From: Antedon mediterranea | Lineage: Eukaryota > Echinodermata > Crinoidea > Comatulida > Antedonidae | Assembly (NCBI RefSeq): GCF_964355755.1 | Contig: NC_092676.1 | Coordinates: forward strand, 19,576,288-19,640,287 | DNA length: 64,000 nt | Reading direction: 5' to 3' | Notes under the pieces: model-generated | Seen by the model: the letters and a program-made list of their open reading frames with translations, nothing else | What the model was told of the DNA's origin: nothing | Databases searched by the model: none | Shown: in pieces, positions 38,262-50,500 of the stretch | Layout: the number at the start of each line of letters is the position of its first letter | Numbering within the stretch: the first letter of the stretch is position 1 | Translations under genes and position numbers: made by a program

Positions 38262-39392
38262 CTGTGGAAGAATAGGAAGGGTGAATGTCCTCGCTAAAGC
38301 AGGGTCATAGCCCTATAGGCGGTAGCAGTAGGATCCAGATTCCCTAGCCTACAAAGCTCAATGTCACACCTCATTGACCAAGTTATTGTGCATTGGATAG
38401 CACGCTTTTAAATTAACTCGTCGCTTTCATTAATTAATGTTATAAAAATTGTTACTGTGTAATTTTCACTAAGCATCAATCCTGCAATTTTGTGTTGTAT
38501 CTAGATGCGAGAATTTGAAAAAAAGTGCGGTTATGTAAAACAAGTTTTGCAAATTTATTTTCAAATATTAACGTATTTAGTTTAGATATCCGTGATGCGT
38601 TAATAAATTGTGTGGCCTTCATCATAAGAAATGCTGATCGATTTGTGCTGTATGTATAACGCCCGTTAATAACAAGGGCCTTGAACCAAACTCATTTAAT
38701 GGCAGCAAGAATTAGTTTTCGCTTTTATGATTCTGTCAGCATAGTGATGGCAAGTTAATGTTGTTTTTACACGGCCTTGGTTAAATTACAGTCGGCCTTC
38801 AATTTGCTTTGTTGGGGGAAAATTGTTTGACAAAAATTTTGAATAAGAAGTTCAGTGATTGGATAAATTTTGTATATAGTACTAGTTATATAACTACTAT
38901 TAATAACTAATGATGATGTTTTTAAATCAAGTTGATTTCATTTTTATTTCATCATCATATACCTGTATATATAATTATATCGATTTAGAGTGAAAGGTGT
39001 AAATATTATTGTTTACTTAAAATAAATGATAGCTCAGTATCAATTTCAACTTTGAAATAGATTTGAATTTTATTTTCAGTATGACAAATAGTGTATGGAA
39101 AAGTTTATATAACATAAAAATGATTGCAACTTTACAGTATCTGTTTCGGGGTACACACACTAAATACTTCATTAATGGTTTTTGTACACTATACTATTTC
39201 ACTCACTACCATAAATGGTTTTTGTTTCAGCAACAATATTTCCACATGTCTATTTGCAGCACTCACTTGCAATTTCTAATACTAAAGTTATTGTTATCTT
39301 GTATATTCGATATACAGTTACTTTGTTATAAAATTACAATAATTATTTGGTATCTTTAACTAACCAATAAATGTATTACTTTTGTCTTATAG

Positions 39393-39631
39393 ATGTACCA
39401 GGCTTGGAAAATCCCCTGTTGGTTGAAAGATTGCAAAGCAGTGTTCAGCTTCATCTGAATGAATATGTAGCTGCCAAACATCCATATGATCAGCTTCGCT
39501 TTGCAAGAATCCTCCTTAGTCTGCCACCGCTACGAAACATAAAAGCTCAAGTAGTTACGCAGTTGTTCTTCCGTGACATGATAGGCAACGTTGCTATGGA
39601 GGACTTGTTATCACAGATGTTACAAGGGTAG
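39393..39631 (+). CDS. NR0B: NR0B (DAX1/SHP-like) orphan nuclear receptor, coding exon 2
   Basis: Exon 2 completes the receptor with residues 198-276. It begins D-VPGLENPLL, directly continuing AILFNP of exon 1 across the conserved phase-1 junction. FARILLSLPPLRNIKAQVV corresponds to helices 9-10. QLFFRDMIGNVAMEDLLSQM covers helices 11-12 and is very close to the LFFRPIIG...M pattern that ends vertebrate DAX1 and SHP. The terminal MEDLLSQML is the AF-2/helix 12 region. The protein stops two residues later at TAG (39629). The same exon could also be the 3' partner of the alternative first exon at 36868. Confidence 0.92.
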
Positions 39632-40345
39632 AAGAATATCAGCAGCATCAATTATCTGATGATGTTAACAGTCACTCTTTACTAGTTATCAGAACTTGTT
39701 GCAGATATTATATGAGTAAAAGATGGATACGATGTCTTCACGCTTTACTGGTGATCAGCATCAACAATCAGGTCACTCTTTACTTGTTATCTTTCTTTTG
39801 CTGATGCTACAACATTAGAAGATGGAAGTGATGACTTTACTGGTGATTAACATCAACTATCTGGTGATGTCAACTGAGTAGACACATGGTCTTTGTGTCA
39901 ACCAACCAAATACGAAGCCTTGATCTCTTGCTTGGTTGGCATAAAGACAATGTGTAATGTTTTATTACAGTCATTGATTTGTTTAAAATCTACATTGTTT
40001 AAATTATTTTATAATGTGTTATGTATGTTAAAAAATCTTGACTTGTTCTTAACTGAGAAATAATCCAATGGTGGATTCTCTTGTCCTGGTATTTTAACAG
40101 AAAAGGAAAATACTTTCCAACTTTAGGATTAATATTTATAAATGTACAAAGAAAGAATTGCTTGATTTACCTTTAACACCCTCCTTTGAGGATGCAAACA
40201 AAATTAAATAAAACAAATCTTGTGTTAAACCATTAAACAAGAGAAAAATTTTAGGTAAAAAAATCAGTTTTAATATTGATCGTTACTTTCTTGTTTTTGT
40301 ACATAGCTATTACAAGATGAGTTCGAGTTGTATAAAAATAAAGTA
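39632..40345 (+). other. NR0B: NR0B 3'UTR with imperfect repeats
   Basis: The 3'UTR runs from the stop to about the AATAAA at 40337-40342, followed by a GT/T-rich element suited to cleavage. An alternative AATAAA lies at 40207-40212. The first 250 bp contain three imperfect copies of a block with CAGCATCAA-TATCTG-TGATGT and TCACTCTTTACT-GTTATC (about 39648-39700, 39745-39800 and 39836-39875). Confidence 0.6.
39882..39955 (+). ncRNA. miRNA-precursor-like hairpin in the NR0B 3'UTR
   Basis: The left arm (39882-39905, starting ACACATGGTCTTTG and ending CAACCAA) pairs with the right arm (39932-39955, starting TTGGTTGGCATAAAG and ending ATGTGT). This gives a 24-bp stem with one mismatch and two G-U pairs. 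The loop is 26 nt. The 74-nt total length, the uniform stem and the U-rich 5' end of the 3' arm fit an animal pre-miRNA. I do not recognise a known miRNA seed. It could instead be a structural 3'UTR element. Confidence 0.5.
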
Positions 40346-40349
40346 AATA

Positions 40350-40750
40350 TTTAATTGTTTGTTTATTTTATTTGTCTCTTATTGTTTTCTCTGCAGTAGA
40401 ATTAAATTTGGAAAAATAGAAAACTGCATGAGATTTTTTAAGTCAAGCACCTTTGTTGAATGTTTACGTATAATTTGCTCCAAGAGAATTTTGCATGCTT
40501 TTTTAGAGTTTATTGTGTGATTTTGGGATATTCTAAGAGAGTAACATTTTATTATACATTTCCAATTAGTTCTGTGTTAATTTATTATTATATAAAATGG
40601 GAAAATACAAATTGGTATCTGAAATGGATAACAAAGGTGAATAATAATACATCTATTTTTTGACTTGGAACACTTTGCAGATATTGGCTTACTTAACTTG
40701 CTAAAGATTACAAGGGTTTATTTCGCATTAAAATTATGTATGTGAATAAT
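40350..40750. other. Downstream flank of NR0B, no gene seen
   Basis: AT-rich sequence with only short chance frames. Confidence 0.5.
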
Positions 40751-40754
40751 ATAA

Positions 40755-40758
<4 letters not shown>

Positions 40759-40792
<34 letters not shown>
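40759..40792. repeat. (TA)17 microsatellite
   Basis: An uninterrupted TA dinucleotide run of 34 bp. Confidence 0.95.
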
Positions 40793-40795
<3 letters not shown>

Positions 40796-40799
40796 GTAT

Positions 40800-43700
40800 A
40801 ACAACAAAACCAGAACTATTATTTTATACCCAATGTGATCTGACCCAAAAAATACATGTATTTTTAATCAATGAAAGGGGTTACAATTTAAATCTTAATA
40901 TTAAAGCTAGTAGATAAATATGATATTGTATTACTGTATTTAATTTATTATTTGTATAGAAGTGTTTGTTCTTCTACTGACTATATTGTTGTGGAATAAA
41001 CTTCACCAGCACTGAAATATGTAAAACCTACTGAAATACGTATGATGGATAAAAGTTTTTAAGCTAGAATTATTTGAAAAATGTCACAATAAATGTCGAT
41101 TAAAAAAGCAATTTTGTTGAAGACCTATAACTATGCTTACGTACTTCAGGTGTAAGGTAGTCTTACATTGTCGTCTAGCAGAAAAACTCATTAATAATAA
41201 ATAAAAATGTCATAATTATATGTTTATTCACTTCCAAACAATTTAATACTTGCAAATTAACATTTTAAAAATATTACAGATCTTAATTTGATCGATACAC
41301 AAATTTTTGTGAATCAACCAATCGTTTGATATATACAATTCTAATTTTATTTTTCTGAATTTAGACAAAATTGTGAATTTGTAACCATATCAAAATCAAT
41401 TTAAAAGGTTACTGCTAAACTAAGCAATCTGTGAATAATTTGGTGGAGGTGAAACAAACTTTTGATATTGTTTGTTCACAAACCAATATTTTCAATGCCA
41501 ACAAGCTCTAAAATTAGCCAAAATCAATTGTAATTAATCCACTGAGCCCTAGTTTGTTTATTTGCCTTTGACTTACAAATTGCAGTCATTAAAAAATGAA
41601 ACTATAGGATTGTAGCCGAAATACGGTAATCATTTTAGTGTCCATTGTAAAATCCATACAGTTGGCTTAAAAGTGCTTAATAAAAAACTGGTTTTACCTG
41701 ATTTGTATCGATTACTATAATAAATTCACCTTTAAATATTATTCCATCATTCCACTACAATTGTTTCTTAACTGTTTAAACGTTGCTTTACTAAATTTAA
41801 ACTCATCTGAAATCACAAGTGACAGAAAACCTTTGGTAAAAGGGCAATTTCTGGAAAACAATCCAGTACAGTTGAAATATTTAAAAAAAGAATTTTGTCT
41901 GAATGGTATTCAGCATAATTAAATTGTGTAAATCTTTTGAGTGCTTAATAAAGGTAAACTAAGGTTTAGAACATTATCAATGTGTAATTACAAATACAAA
42001 GTAATATTCAGAAACACTTTCAAAGAATACATGTATCCTGATCATAATGTAACATTTATTTTTTAATCTTTCAAATCGTTTTATTAAGTGAATCCCTTTA
42101 TAATTTATTTTTAAAGTACTCTTTTAAACTTAAAGACTTTTCGTTACAATCAAGAAATGACCGTGCATAATAACAATCATAATCTATTGATTGACAAATT
42201 ATGCGAAAACGAAGAGTGTTTTTAGTGTGAATGTCGACTGAATTCAATCTAAGATTCATTTTAATCGATTTTGATCTGTTTGACGAATGTTATTATTTTT
42301 TTAAAGTCTTTAAGTTTAAATGAGTACTCTATTGCTATTGACAGCTGTTCTGTTTTTGTTGTGTGTGTTATATTTATATTAAGCAAAACTAGCTTGGTGT
42401 GTCGTTTTATTTCTGTGCAGTTAATTTAATCCGTAGGTATACCCGTCTTGTTTATTGTGTTACTATACTTTGAGAGTTGTGAAATGCGTAGGCGAACTGT
42501 AAAAAAAGTTGTATAAAGTATTGGCTGGCCCAGATCAAGATTTGGGTGATTTATTCTGTGCATTATATAATATAGAAAAATTGAGAATCTTATTTCGTGA
42601 GTAAATGAGATGAGAGAAAAAATACATATTAAAGTTGTATAGAACATCTTTTATTTGAGAGAAATAAACAAATCATAGACACAAAAGTGTACTTGTTCTA
42701 GAAATTTATTTTCAAAGTTTGCGTCAAAGGTGATGTTGATGATTCGTAACGTACTGTACTACAATAACGACTGACTTGGACGTTGTCAAAATCACCGGGC
42801 GATTTATTTTGTTGCACTATTTAATAATGGAACGATCCATTTGATGATCTACCATAAGTAGAATGAAACTAGAAAACTCAGATCTTGTTATCCGATTTCT
42901 AGATATTCTAGAGACACTTTTGTTCCCGGAAGTTGTCCTCTAATAGTGGTTCTACTGTATTATGTAATATTAACGCATAGTACAAATATATATTTTGGTT
43001 TACCAGATCTTGGTTTCACCAGAATAGACTAGACTGATTACCGGTTACAGTAAGTCTAGGCCTACATCAATCGAATATAAACCATTCTTCTTAATAATAG
43101 ACCAATAGATATATAGATACAGCACCCTAATCAGATCAATTAAGTATCTCATCCATGAGACAGAAAATGATCCATAAAAATCATAATTGCGGTTCTGGGT
43201 AATGACAATTTACATCACTAAACATCATACACGGTTCACTCATGGAGGTATCTCAATGGTCCACTGCAACACATGCGGTCTCCGTAGAAACATTATATTT
43301 AACATTACTCTAACAGTGGACAGTAACATGATTAATCAATGTACGGTAACACCAAGAGGTCCACGAAACTGTATACCAACAAATACATGGCCATAGGTTC
43401 GTGTATTATTAAATAATACACGAACATATGATGTGACAACGGTCACGCGACGTCACACGACACGTCACTTGCCGTTAATGTCCAACGCTACACCTAACCA
43501 CGTGTTTCATAATGGCATCATGCCAGTGTGTAATCAAAATAGGAACACTATAAAAGACAAGGCTAAAAACGTTTAATCAGTTTCTATAATTTAATAATTA
43601 GCATTGAGCATGCCATTAAATCAAAATATGATGTGAATCTACAGATACGCTTACAGTAGTATTTAAAATTATTTAACAATCGTTGTATTGCCAAACCAGT

Positions 43701-46250
43701 GTTATTTTATTCCTGAAATAATTTTCTAGTTAATCGACCACCTGTACGAATATTTCCTTACATCATTTGCATAATATGCTTGTACGCTTTTCTTAAATCA
43801 TTTGCATAATTAGCACACTTGAGTGCATTCCTGGCGTAACTTCACACGTAACCAATTCCTTCCCAGTACGGTACATTACGGTACACATTCTCTTGAAAGA
43901 TTGTGGAAAAATAAAAGTATAACCATGGTAGGCCTATAACCATCTTTTGCTGCTTCACATAGATTCGTTAGCAACGTATTGCACCAGGTAACAGCCTACA
44001 TCTTTTGTTTACAAAGATAATTCGATGTTACTTAATGAAATGTACTACCGGTAACTTTGTCAATGTTGTCATCGGAGCTTATGGTAAGTTAATATTATAC
44101 TAACGTAGGACACGTACATTGTGTAGGTGAAGGTCGGCGTAAAGTAACTTAATGTTCCTTGCATTATGCTTTTACCAATATGTGTTATTGTTTTGTAAAT
44201 ATTAAGCTACCGTATCACCCATGCCAAGTATATTTTTTGAGATCCAGTTATATTTTCAAGATTGGTTAACTTAAATAAACTTCCTGCATGTTTTCCTATT
44301 TTATTTTGTTTTTATTATTACAAGCTACGCGATTTTACGCTTACGTGGCTCGTCTGTGTTAATTGGCATTTAGGCCTACCGTTAATGGCAACAAAGACAT
44401 GTGAATACGATCGGACTACCAATTTCAGAAATCAGATTATTACAATTATCATTGGGAAATATACAAGATACAGTGGCAGCAGCAGATGAGAAGTTATTCC
44501 AAAATGATCTTGATTTTCCTCTACCATGTCATTTCTGAAAAGATACCATGTAAGAACAAAATACACCATAGTAGTATCTTTTTAATAAACTGAATTAACT
44601 TTGGTAAAAGTTATTTGTAAAGTTAAAAGTTATTTGGAGAAAGTGAAAATGACGAATTGCGAATGACTGCTCCAAAAGTAGTGTTATACTGTACTATTTA
44701 AAATTAAAACTACAAATACCAATTTTATATATCGGTTAAGTCTTTAAAGTTTTTAATTAATACTACAGTAGGCCTAACCATGAAATAATAGAATATAGTA
44801 TTCGGAGGCCCTTAGCTTTTCCTTGACAGCGTTGCATCATTGGTCTGTATCTGCTAACAATCCTTCTGCTAGAGTTGAGTCCCTAAACCTCTCTCCAATT
44901 CTATCCTCTGTCCGTTTCAATTTCCACCATTCTCATTTATTCCTAATGTCTAAATAGAATTTTAACAATAGTTGTACTATTTGATGCATTTGTAATAATT
45001 GTTGTAATTAATGAAAATATAAAATGTATAAATAAATATTATTTATGTATTATACTGAATACTGTTATGCTTTATTTGTCCATTACCATAAAAAAAATAA
45101 CAATAGAAATTCTTCTTAAACATTAGCAAATGTTAGTACAATAAAACAGATAAATATAGATATAAACAAAAATTTATGCACACACATTATCGCACAAAAG
45201 TTTTAAAATGTGGTTAAATACCATAAAAATGTATAAAACGCTTAAAAAGGAAACATTGATAAAAAGTTTCATTTATATACCGGCAGTCTTAGTTACAATA
45301 CAGTAATTATTAATGGTGACGTGAATTAATAGTAATAATAATTATTGATGGCAGTTACTTAATTATTATAATTATTTTAGATATTTCAGTAACTTCGACA
45401 CATGTTCAGGTTTATGATCCTCACCTCTGTAAAATCATTGTTATTGTTATATTTTGGTCATTTCAAAAAGGAAAATACATATAGAGTTTGAGAAAATGAT
45501 GAATATTAAATGAGCATATTGGTTTTTTTCTTTTCATTGCCGGCGTGTTGACAAAGTTATCACATAAACAATCTGGCTGACAAATTCCATTTATAGAGAC
45601 AAAAAACATTTATGTAATGTTCTATTTATTTTCTCTATTATTACTAATGATACATACAAATGCACATCGGAACATTATGCATTAATCCGAAGCTGAACAA
45701 CGAGGCCGGGTCGCAGTATGGCCTTGCTGTGGCCTATATAATGTATTTATTCATAATGATAACATTTATTATGCAAGGCATATGGAAAGTTGGGATAGGC
45801 GCAGATTAAACCCACTTGCGGTTAGCGTATGATGGTGCTATACAAAGAAATAACACAGTTTAATTTATTCCGTTTTCTATATAAAAAATAACCTTGTCTT
45901 TACATAAGTAACCTTGAAAATAGGTGACCCGCTTCTTATATTGTTCCATAACCCATTGGTTTTATAGCATGAATGTGATTTATCAGTCATGAATGCTCTA
46001 GCGTTGATAGGACGCGCGCGTACCCTTTAGGCATGCTCAGTTGAATGATGAACCGATCGTAATTTTAATGTAACAAGACAAATGCGACAGTTGGATGTTT
46101 ATAAAAAGTTACAGCTTTTGGATCTCGATGAAGCTTTTATTGTTAGACATAAGGTCAATCTGGATTGATATAAGAGAAACATTAATAAAAATATCATTAT
46201 TTACTTATGAATGACAGTACCTTAATAAAGTATACAAATCCTCGCTTAGG
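40800..46250. other. Intergenic AT-rich sequence, no gene seen
   Basis: There is no convincing coding sequence. The region around 43380-44000 is richer in short inverted words, and it contains the perfect palindrome at 43397-43425 listed separately. Confidence 0.45.
43397..43425. repeat. Perfect inverted repeat, 14-bp arms around one base
   Basis: GTTCGTGTATTATT, a central A, then AATAATACACGAAC: every base of the arms is complementary. A symmetric protein-binding site or a cruciform are both possible. No gene boundary lies next to it that would make it a terminator. Confidence 0.8.
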
Positions 46251-46257
46251 CTACATT

Positions 46258-46665
46258 CTGTCGTTGCTGTTGTTTGTGTTGTTTTTGTTGCTGCAGTTGT
46301 AGCTGCTGTTGTTGCTGGTGTTTTTGGTTGCTGTTGGTGTTGTGGTTGCTGTTGCTTTGTGGCTGCTTCTGTTATTGCTGCTGCTGTTTTGTTGCTGTTG
46401 CTAGTGTTGCTGTTGCTGTTATTATTGCTACCGTTGTTGTTGTTGAATGCTGCTGCTTCTGCTGTTGTTCCTGATGCTGCTGTTATTGTTTCTGCTGCTG
46501 CTGTTTTCCTTCTGCTGCTGTTGCTGTTGCTGTTTATGCTATTGTTGCTGCTGCTGCCGCTGCTGTTGTTTTTGCTGATGTTGCTGCTACGCTTGTTATG
46601 GCTGATGCTGATGCTGATGCTGCTGTTATTGTTGATATAATTGTTGATGTTGATGTTGCTGATAT
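46258..46665. repeat. Trinucleotide-rich tract (TGC/TGT, i.e. GCA/ACA on the complement)
   Basis: About 400 bp consist almost entirely of TGT, TGC, TGA and TTG triplets in irregular order. Frames stay open on both strands (poly-Leu/Cys/Ala forward; Asn/Ser/Thr/Ala/Gln-rich 155 codons in reverse). The openness is explained by composition. A Gln/Asn-rich exon on the minus strand cannot be excluded, but nothing flanking supports it. Confidence 0.8.
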
Positions 46666-46699
46666 AACACACTTAGGCCTGTTCATTCGAATTTCGATA

Positions 46700-48505
46700 T
46701 TCTCCGTTCCACTGCTTTAGCCATCTTCTACCTTCAATCTCAGTGACATCAGTTTAGCCATGAACTTCTCAACATCACTGCGCCAGAATGTTAGTTTAAC
46801 CAATATTTTTCATATCTCATTATTGACAATAATTCTTTATATATTTTCGCGAGTCTCCGTTTAAACTTCAATAGAGGAAACACATACGGATCGATAATGA
46901 TATATGTAATGTGTCTATAAAGCAACGTAGCCTTGGCTTGCCATAAAGGATGTGTTTTTTATTTCCTCTTTCCGGCTTTGCTAATGAAAATAAAGAGTTT
47001 CATAAAAGTAATAACTTTCACCTTCTGTTAGAAGATGATGCCGTCGTTTAATAATTTCTTATGAAAAAAATATGTTCCTTCAAATATTGTACCATATTGT
47101 TATAATATTAATAATTTAGTAATGATTTATTAGTTTGCAATTAATATTTACGAGTACTGGTATTTAAACATTTTTTTTTACCAATTTAGGCCTACCTGAA
47201 TTTGTTAAAATATGTTTTTTTTTTCGGTTTAATATCAATAATAATAATTCATTTCCGTCGTGAAATCATCGTCTTAAAACTCTCACGTCACGGTGACATC
47301 ACACATAATGCCGATTTTTCAATTACGGTATTATCTGTCGAAATTGCGTTATCCCGCCATAGTCGCACATAACTGTAATGTACACATCCGTTTTTTCTAA
47401 CAGAGTGGGTTTAACACTTTTGATTGGTCGGAGAAAGTACGCGCCGAGAACCAATAATGATGCTGATGCTTATTTTGTTTACACAATGCAATACAATAAA
47501 TATATTATAAAACTTAGCATTAGGTTTTAACCAAAATCCGGCTCAAAACTGATCAAGTAGGGTCGGGTAAAGTTCATTCGGTTTAAAGGCAATAATCGAA
47601 CCTTATTTTGGAAATACATTTCTACATAATTGTTATGAAAACGTCTTTGGAATGAAAATTAACGAGTGATTTTTATAAATAAGCTAATTTTACGGCGCGA
47701 AGATATTTTAAGTTTTGTTATCATTGGCAGATATCTTATATTGATTAATCTGACTTCAGTCTATGTAGGCTACATCTTCGCTGGTGCTAAATAAACTTGG
47801 CTTCCATGTGTGTTTGTAACGAGCTGTATCTACTACGGTATCAATCTATTCTGCGTGGTTGACGCAAATGTCTATATTCTGTCGTATAAAGGTTTCCAAG
47901 TTGCTAGAATAACTTAAAGTGTGTATTTTCTCATTTCCGTTGTTTTTAAATTGCAGTAAACGGATTATATTAGGTAGAAAACATGCAGAATTAATATCGA
48001 AAACGGTATTAGGATCAAAGGCATTGACCGACGAGATCCAGCAGGTATTCAAATTCGATCTACAAAGTGCTCGCAAGCAAAGTGATTCCGCTACGATGCA
48101 ATCATAATTAACCATCTGCAAATTGGATTGCTTGATTAATACGCTGAATAATATAGTTCATTGGTCTTTATTGGTGTCAATTGCCTTATGATGTACCGTA
48201 CTCACATTCTTTAGTATGGGGGGCATTATAAATTAATATGCATAACAATAAGATACAAATATCATCATATAATTTATTTTGCTAAAAATACTGTACTGTA
48301 CGTAGGCCTAGGCCTATACATACATGATAATATAAAAATAAGTTAAAAAAAATAATAAATGATATAAAAAAGTAACAGTCGAGAGGATCTTTAAGAAATA
48401 ATTCCATACAATTATGAGTAGGCCTATATATGGGAAAAAAGAAAAGAAATTAAAATTTATAGAGTACCGATATAATATATTTAAAAGGGATAGTTTTATT
48501 ATCGT
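46700..48505. other. Intergenic sequence, no confirmed gene
   Basis: A GC-richer patch at about 47958-48107 follows an acceptor-like TTTTTAAATTGCAG and has an open plus frame (LGRKHAELISKTVLGSKALT), with a donor-like CAG|GTATTC at 48041. It may be an isolated exon. I do not recognise it and its neighbouring exons are not evident. Confidence 0.3.

Positions 48506-48511
<6 letters not shown>

Positions 48512-48539
<28 letters not shown>
48512..48539. repeat. (TA)n microsatellite
   Basis: A 28-bp TA run directly upstream of a retroposon-like 3' end. Confidence 0.9.
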
Positions 48540-48540
<1 letters not shown>

Positions 48541-48544
<4 letters not shown>

Positions 48545-48616
48545 TTTAATTGTTTAACTCTGAGCAAATGAATGTCTCTGAAGATAAATAAAATTATTCT
48601 GATTCTGATTCTGACA
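48541..48616 (+). mobile_element. LINE/SINE 3' end with (ATTCTG)n tail
   Basis: The string GAATGTCTCTGAAG is followed by ATAAATAAAATT and a short (ATTCTG) tandem tail. This is the layout of CR1/L2-type 3' termini, where a microsatellite tail replaces poly-A. No reverse-transcriptase coding is present here, so it is a short 5'-truncated insertion. Confidence 0.5.
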
Positions 48617-48619
48617 CTA

Positions 48620-50380
48620 TAATCATAGATGCTTTTTTAAGTGTTGATTTAATATCAGTTTAGGCCTAAATAGAACATATGCCCAATTGTTCGTTTACTA
48701 TGCTTTATGTGAGGATCAACAACTTATCTGATTCTGAAGTCTTTCTATTTGCCCGTTTGATGTTGATTGCAGTTCTCAAAAACTCTAAATAGAGATCTCT
48801 TATTGTTGTAACTTTATGATTAAGATTGATTATTAAATATATAATTTCAATCTATGCAGGCCTAATATAATATGCATCGTTCTACGAAATCTAAGCTAAG
48901 CTTCTTCTGTCCTCTGTCCTATGTATGGAGGAAGTAATTGTACTTCTTGGAAGTACCAAGTACCTGGAATAATTTGTTAATAGTTCCCCAATAGTACCTG
49001 GAAGCATGAAGACGAACTCGATGTTTTTGCAAGTTTCGGGGACTTTATCGGAACTAAACTTTCACGTTGTTGTGGATTAACTTTATGTGGTTATGTCTCC
49101 GTACCATTTGATACCGTATTTACCGGATGTAATTAAAATTAATATTGTGTTCATGAAACATTTTGAAAAAGAAATTTGTATTGAAGTCCGTGGGATTATT
49201 TTATTCAAATTGTTTAATGTCTAGACGAAAGTTACGAAAGTTCATGGAGAAAATGTTTTTCCCCACCATGATCCACAGATGTGTACAAATCCCTTTCCAA
49301 TGTGTCAAACAACTTGCCTTATTAACGTACATTAGCATTGTACTGATAGTCATACGGTTCGAACCGAATATGTTGTCTCTAATTAAATCAAAGAAAAGAA
49401 TCAAGTTTTTGGACTTTTTTCTGTTGTCTTGGTCAAATTGGTATTTTCATGGTGTATTTATAACGCTTTTTTTCTTGTTACACCTGAGTTAAACAGCGCA
49501 TATATAGATTATTTGTATTTTGCTTTATAAAAATTAAAAACCAGTAACCATGATTAACCATTATGTTAGTTAGTATTATATTTTACTCCTTCGATAGGCC
49601 TACACCCTTTATGTTTCCATTACTGTGTTTGGTTTCCGTTCCCGTGATGTCCTGTCTTGAGTTCACTTTCATAAGCTTATTTTCCTGTTGGTGTTTGTCT
49701 CTCTTTAATCAAATTATATTTTTTGGAAAAAAGATGTTAGGGTCATGTTTGGATGTTGGGACAATCAACAACTTTTTTTACAATTTATTAATAAATGTTA
49801 ATTAGATATTTTATGATGATGATAATAATAATTTTGTTTCTACCCATGTAGATTACTCAACATTACTCAAAACATTAGTTATTACCTTGGTAACATCGTG
49901 GATATTTAAATTCATCGCTAATGTGGGTTTTCATTTTTTTAAATATAATATTTAGGTTAGCTTGATTACTTTCCTGGAACTCGAACAAATTGAAAAATAA
50001 TTTGATAAATAGTTTTCGATTTCATTAGAATCTGTGCTGGTTTTCAAGTCACCTGATTAGTCACCTGATCTTAACAGTACAGGCGTACATATTTGTAGCT
50101 CAATTCTAAGAAAAAAATTACAAGACCTGTTTTAGCTTGTTCTGTTTTTACTGTTTCTGTAAATATTTGATTTCTGTCGTATTTTTCTTCAATAATCAAG
50201 GAAAGATATGAAAGGCCTACAAAACATTGAAGTAAATACTTTTAGGTCGATATGTAATATATATATTTAAAATGATGATGATAATAATAACTAGGCCTAC
50301 TATAAATCGGTCATAACGTCATTGTGTGTTATTTTGGGATTAAACATTTATTATGTTGGAGTGTATTTAATGTAACTAGT
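48620..50380. other. Intergenic sequence, no gene seen
   Basis: Short frames at 49163-49492 and 49563-49805 are hydrophobic and AT-driven, without motifs. The first lacks an ATG at its listed start. I do not call genes here. Confidence 0.45.
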
Positions 50381-50386
50381 ATACCT

Positions 50387-50500
50387 AAAGCTTGGTTCCC
50401 ACAAGGACGTAACGCAAAGGACATAAATAAGTGCATCATTGGATCATTCATCGCGTCGTGATTGGTCAAATTACTTACGTCATAGTGTGAACCAAGCTTT
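50387..50500. mobile_element. MITE-like element with AAAGCTTGGTTC termini
   Basis: The left end AAAGCTTGGTTCCCAC and the right end GTGTGAACCAAGCTTT are inverted repeats. The pairing extends inward through GGACGTAA/TTACGTCA for about 28 bp. The length is 114 bp. It has no reading frame and fits a small non-autonomous DNA transposon. Confidence 0.65.

Larger units (their letters stand above)
3207..39392 (+). other. NR0B: NR0B intron 1, about 36.2 kb
   Basis: The intron starts at donor GTATGT (3207) and ends at acceptor TTTGTCTTATAG (39392). Splicing rebuilds an Asp codon (G|AT) within Asn-Pro-Asp-Val-Pro-Gly-Leu, the same position and phase as the single conserved intron of vertebrate NR0B1 and NR0B2. 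The intron holds a minisatellite, several MITE-like palindromes, a hairpin, an antisense reading frame and an NR0B-like N-terminal reading frame with its own putative promoter, listed separately. Confidence 0.85.

Noticed and set aside
46205-46672. 155-codon Asn/Ser/Ala/Gln-rich minus-strand protein
   Set aside because: The frame follows a trinucleotide-rich tract that is also open on the other strand. There are no splice or conservation cues.
47919-48107. 62-codon plus frame after an acceptor-like TTGCAG
   Set aside because: Coding-like composition and plausible splice edges, but it is isolated and unrecognised, with a competing open frame on the minus strand.
49163-49492. 109-codon hydrophobic frame
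   Set aside because: It begins with a non-ATG codon, is AT-driven, and has no motif or conserved context.
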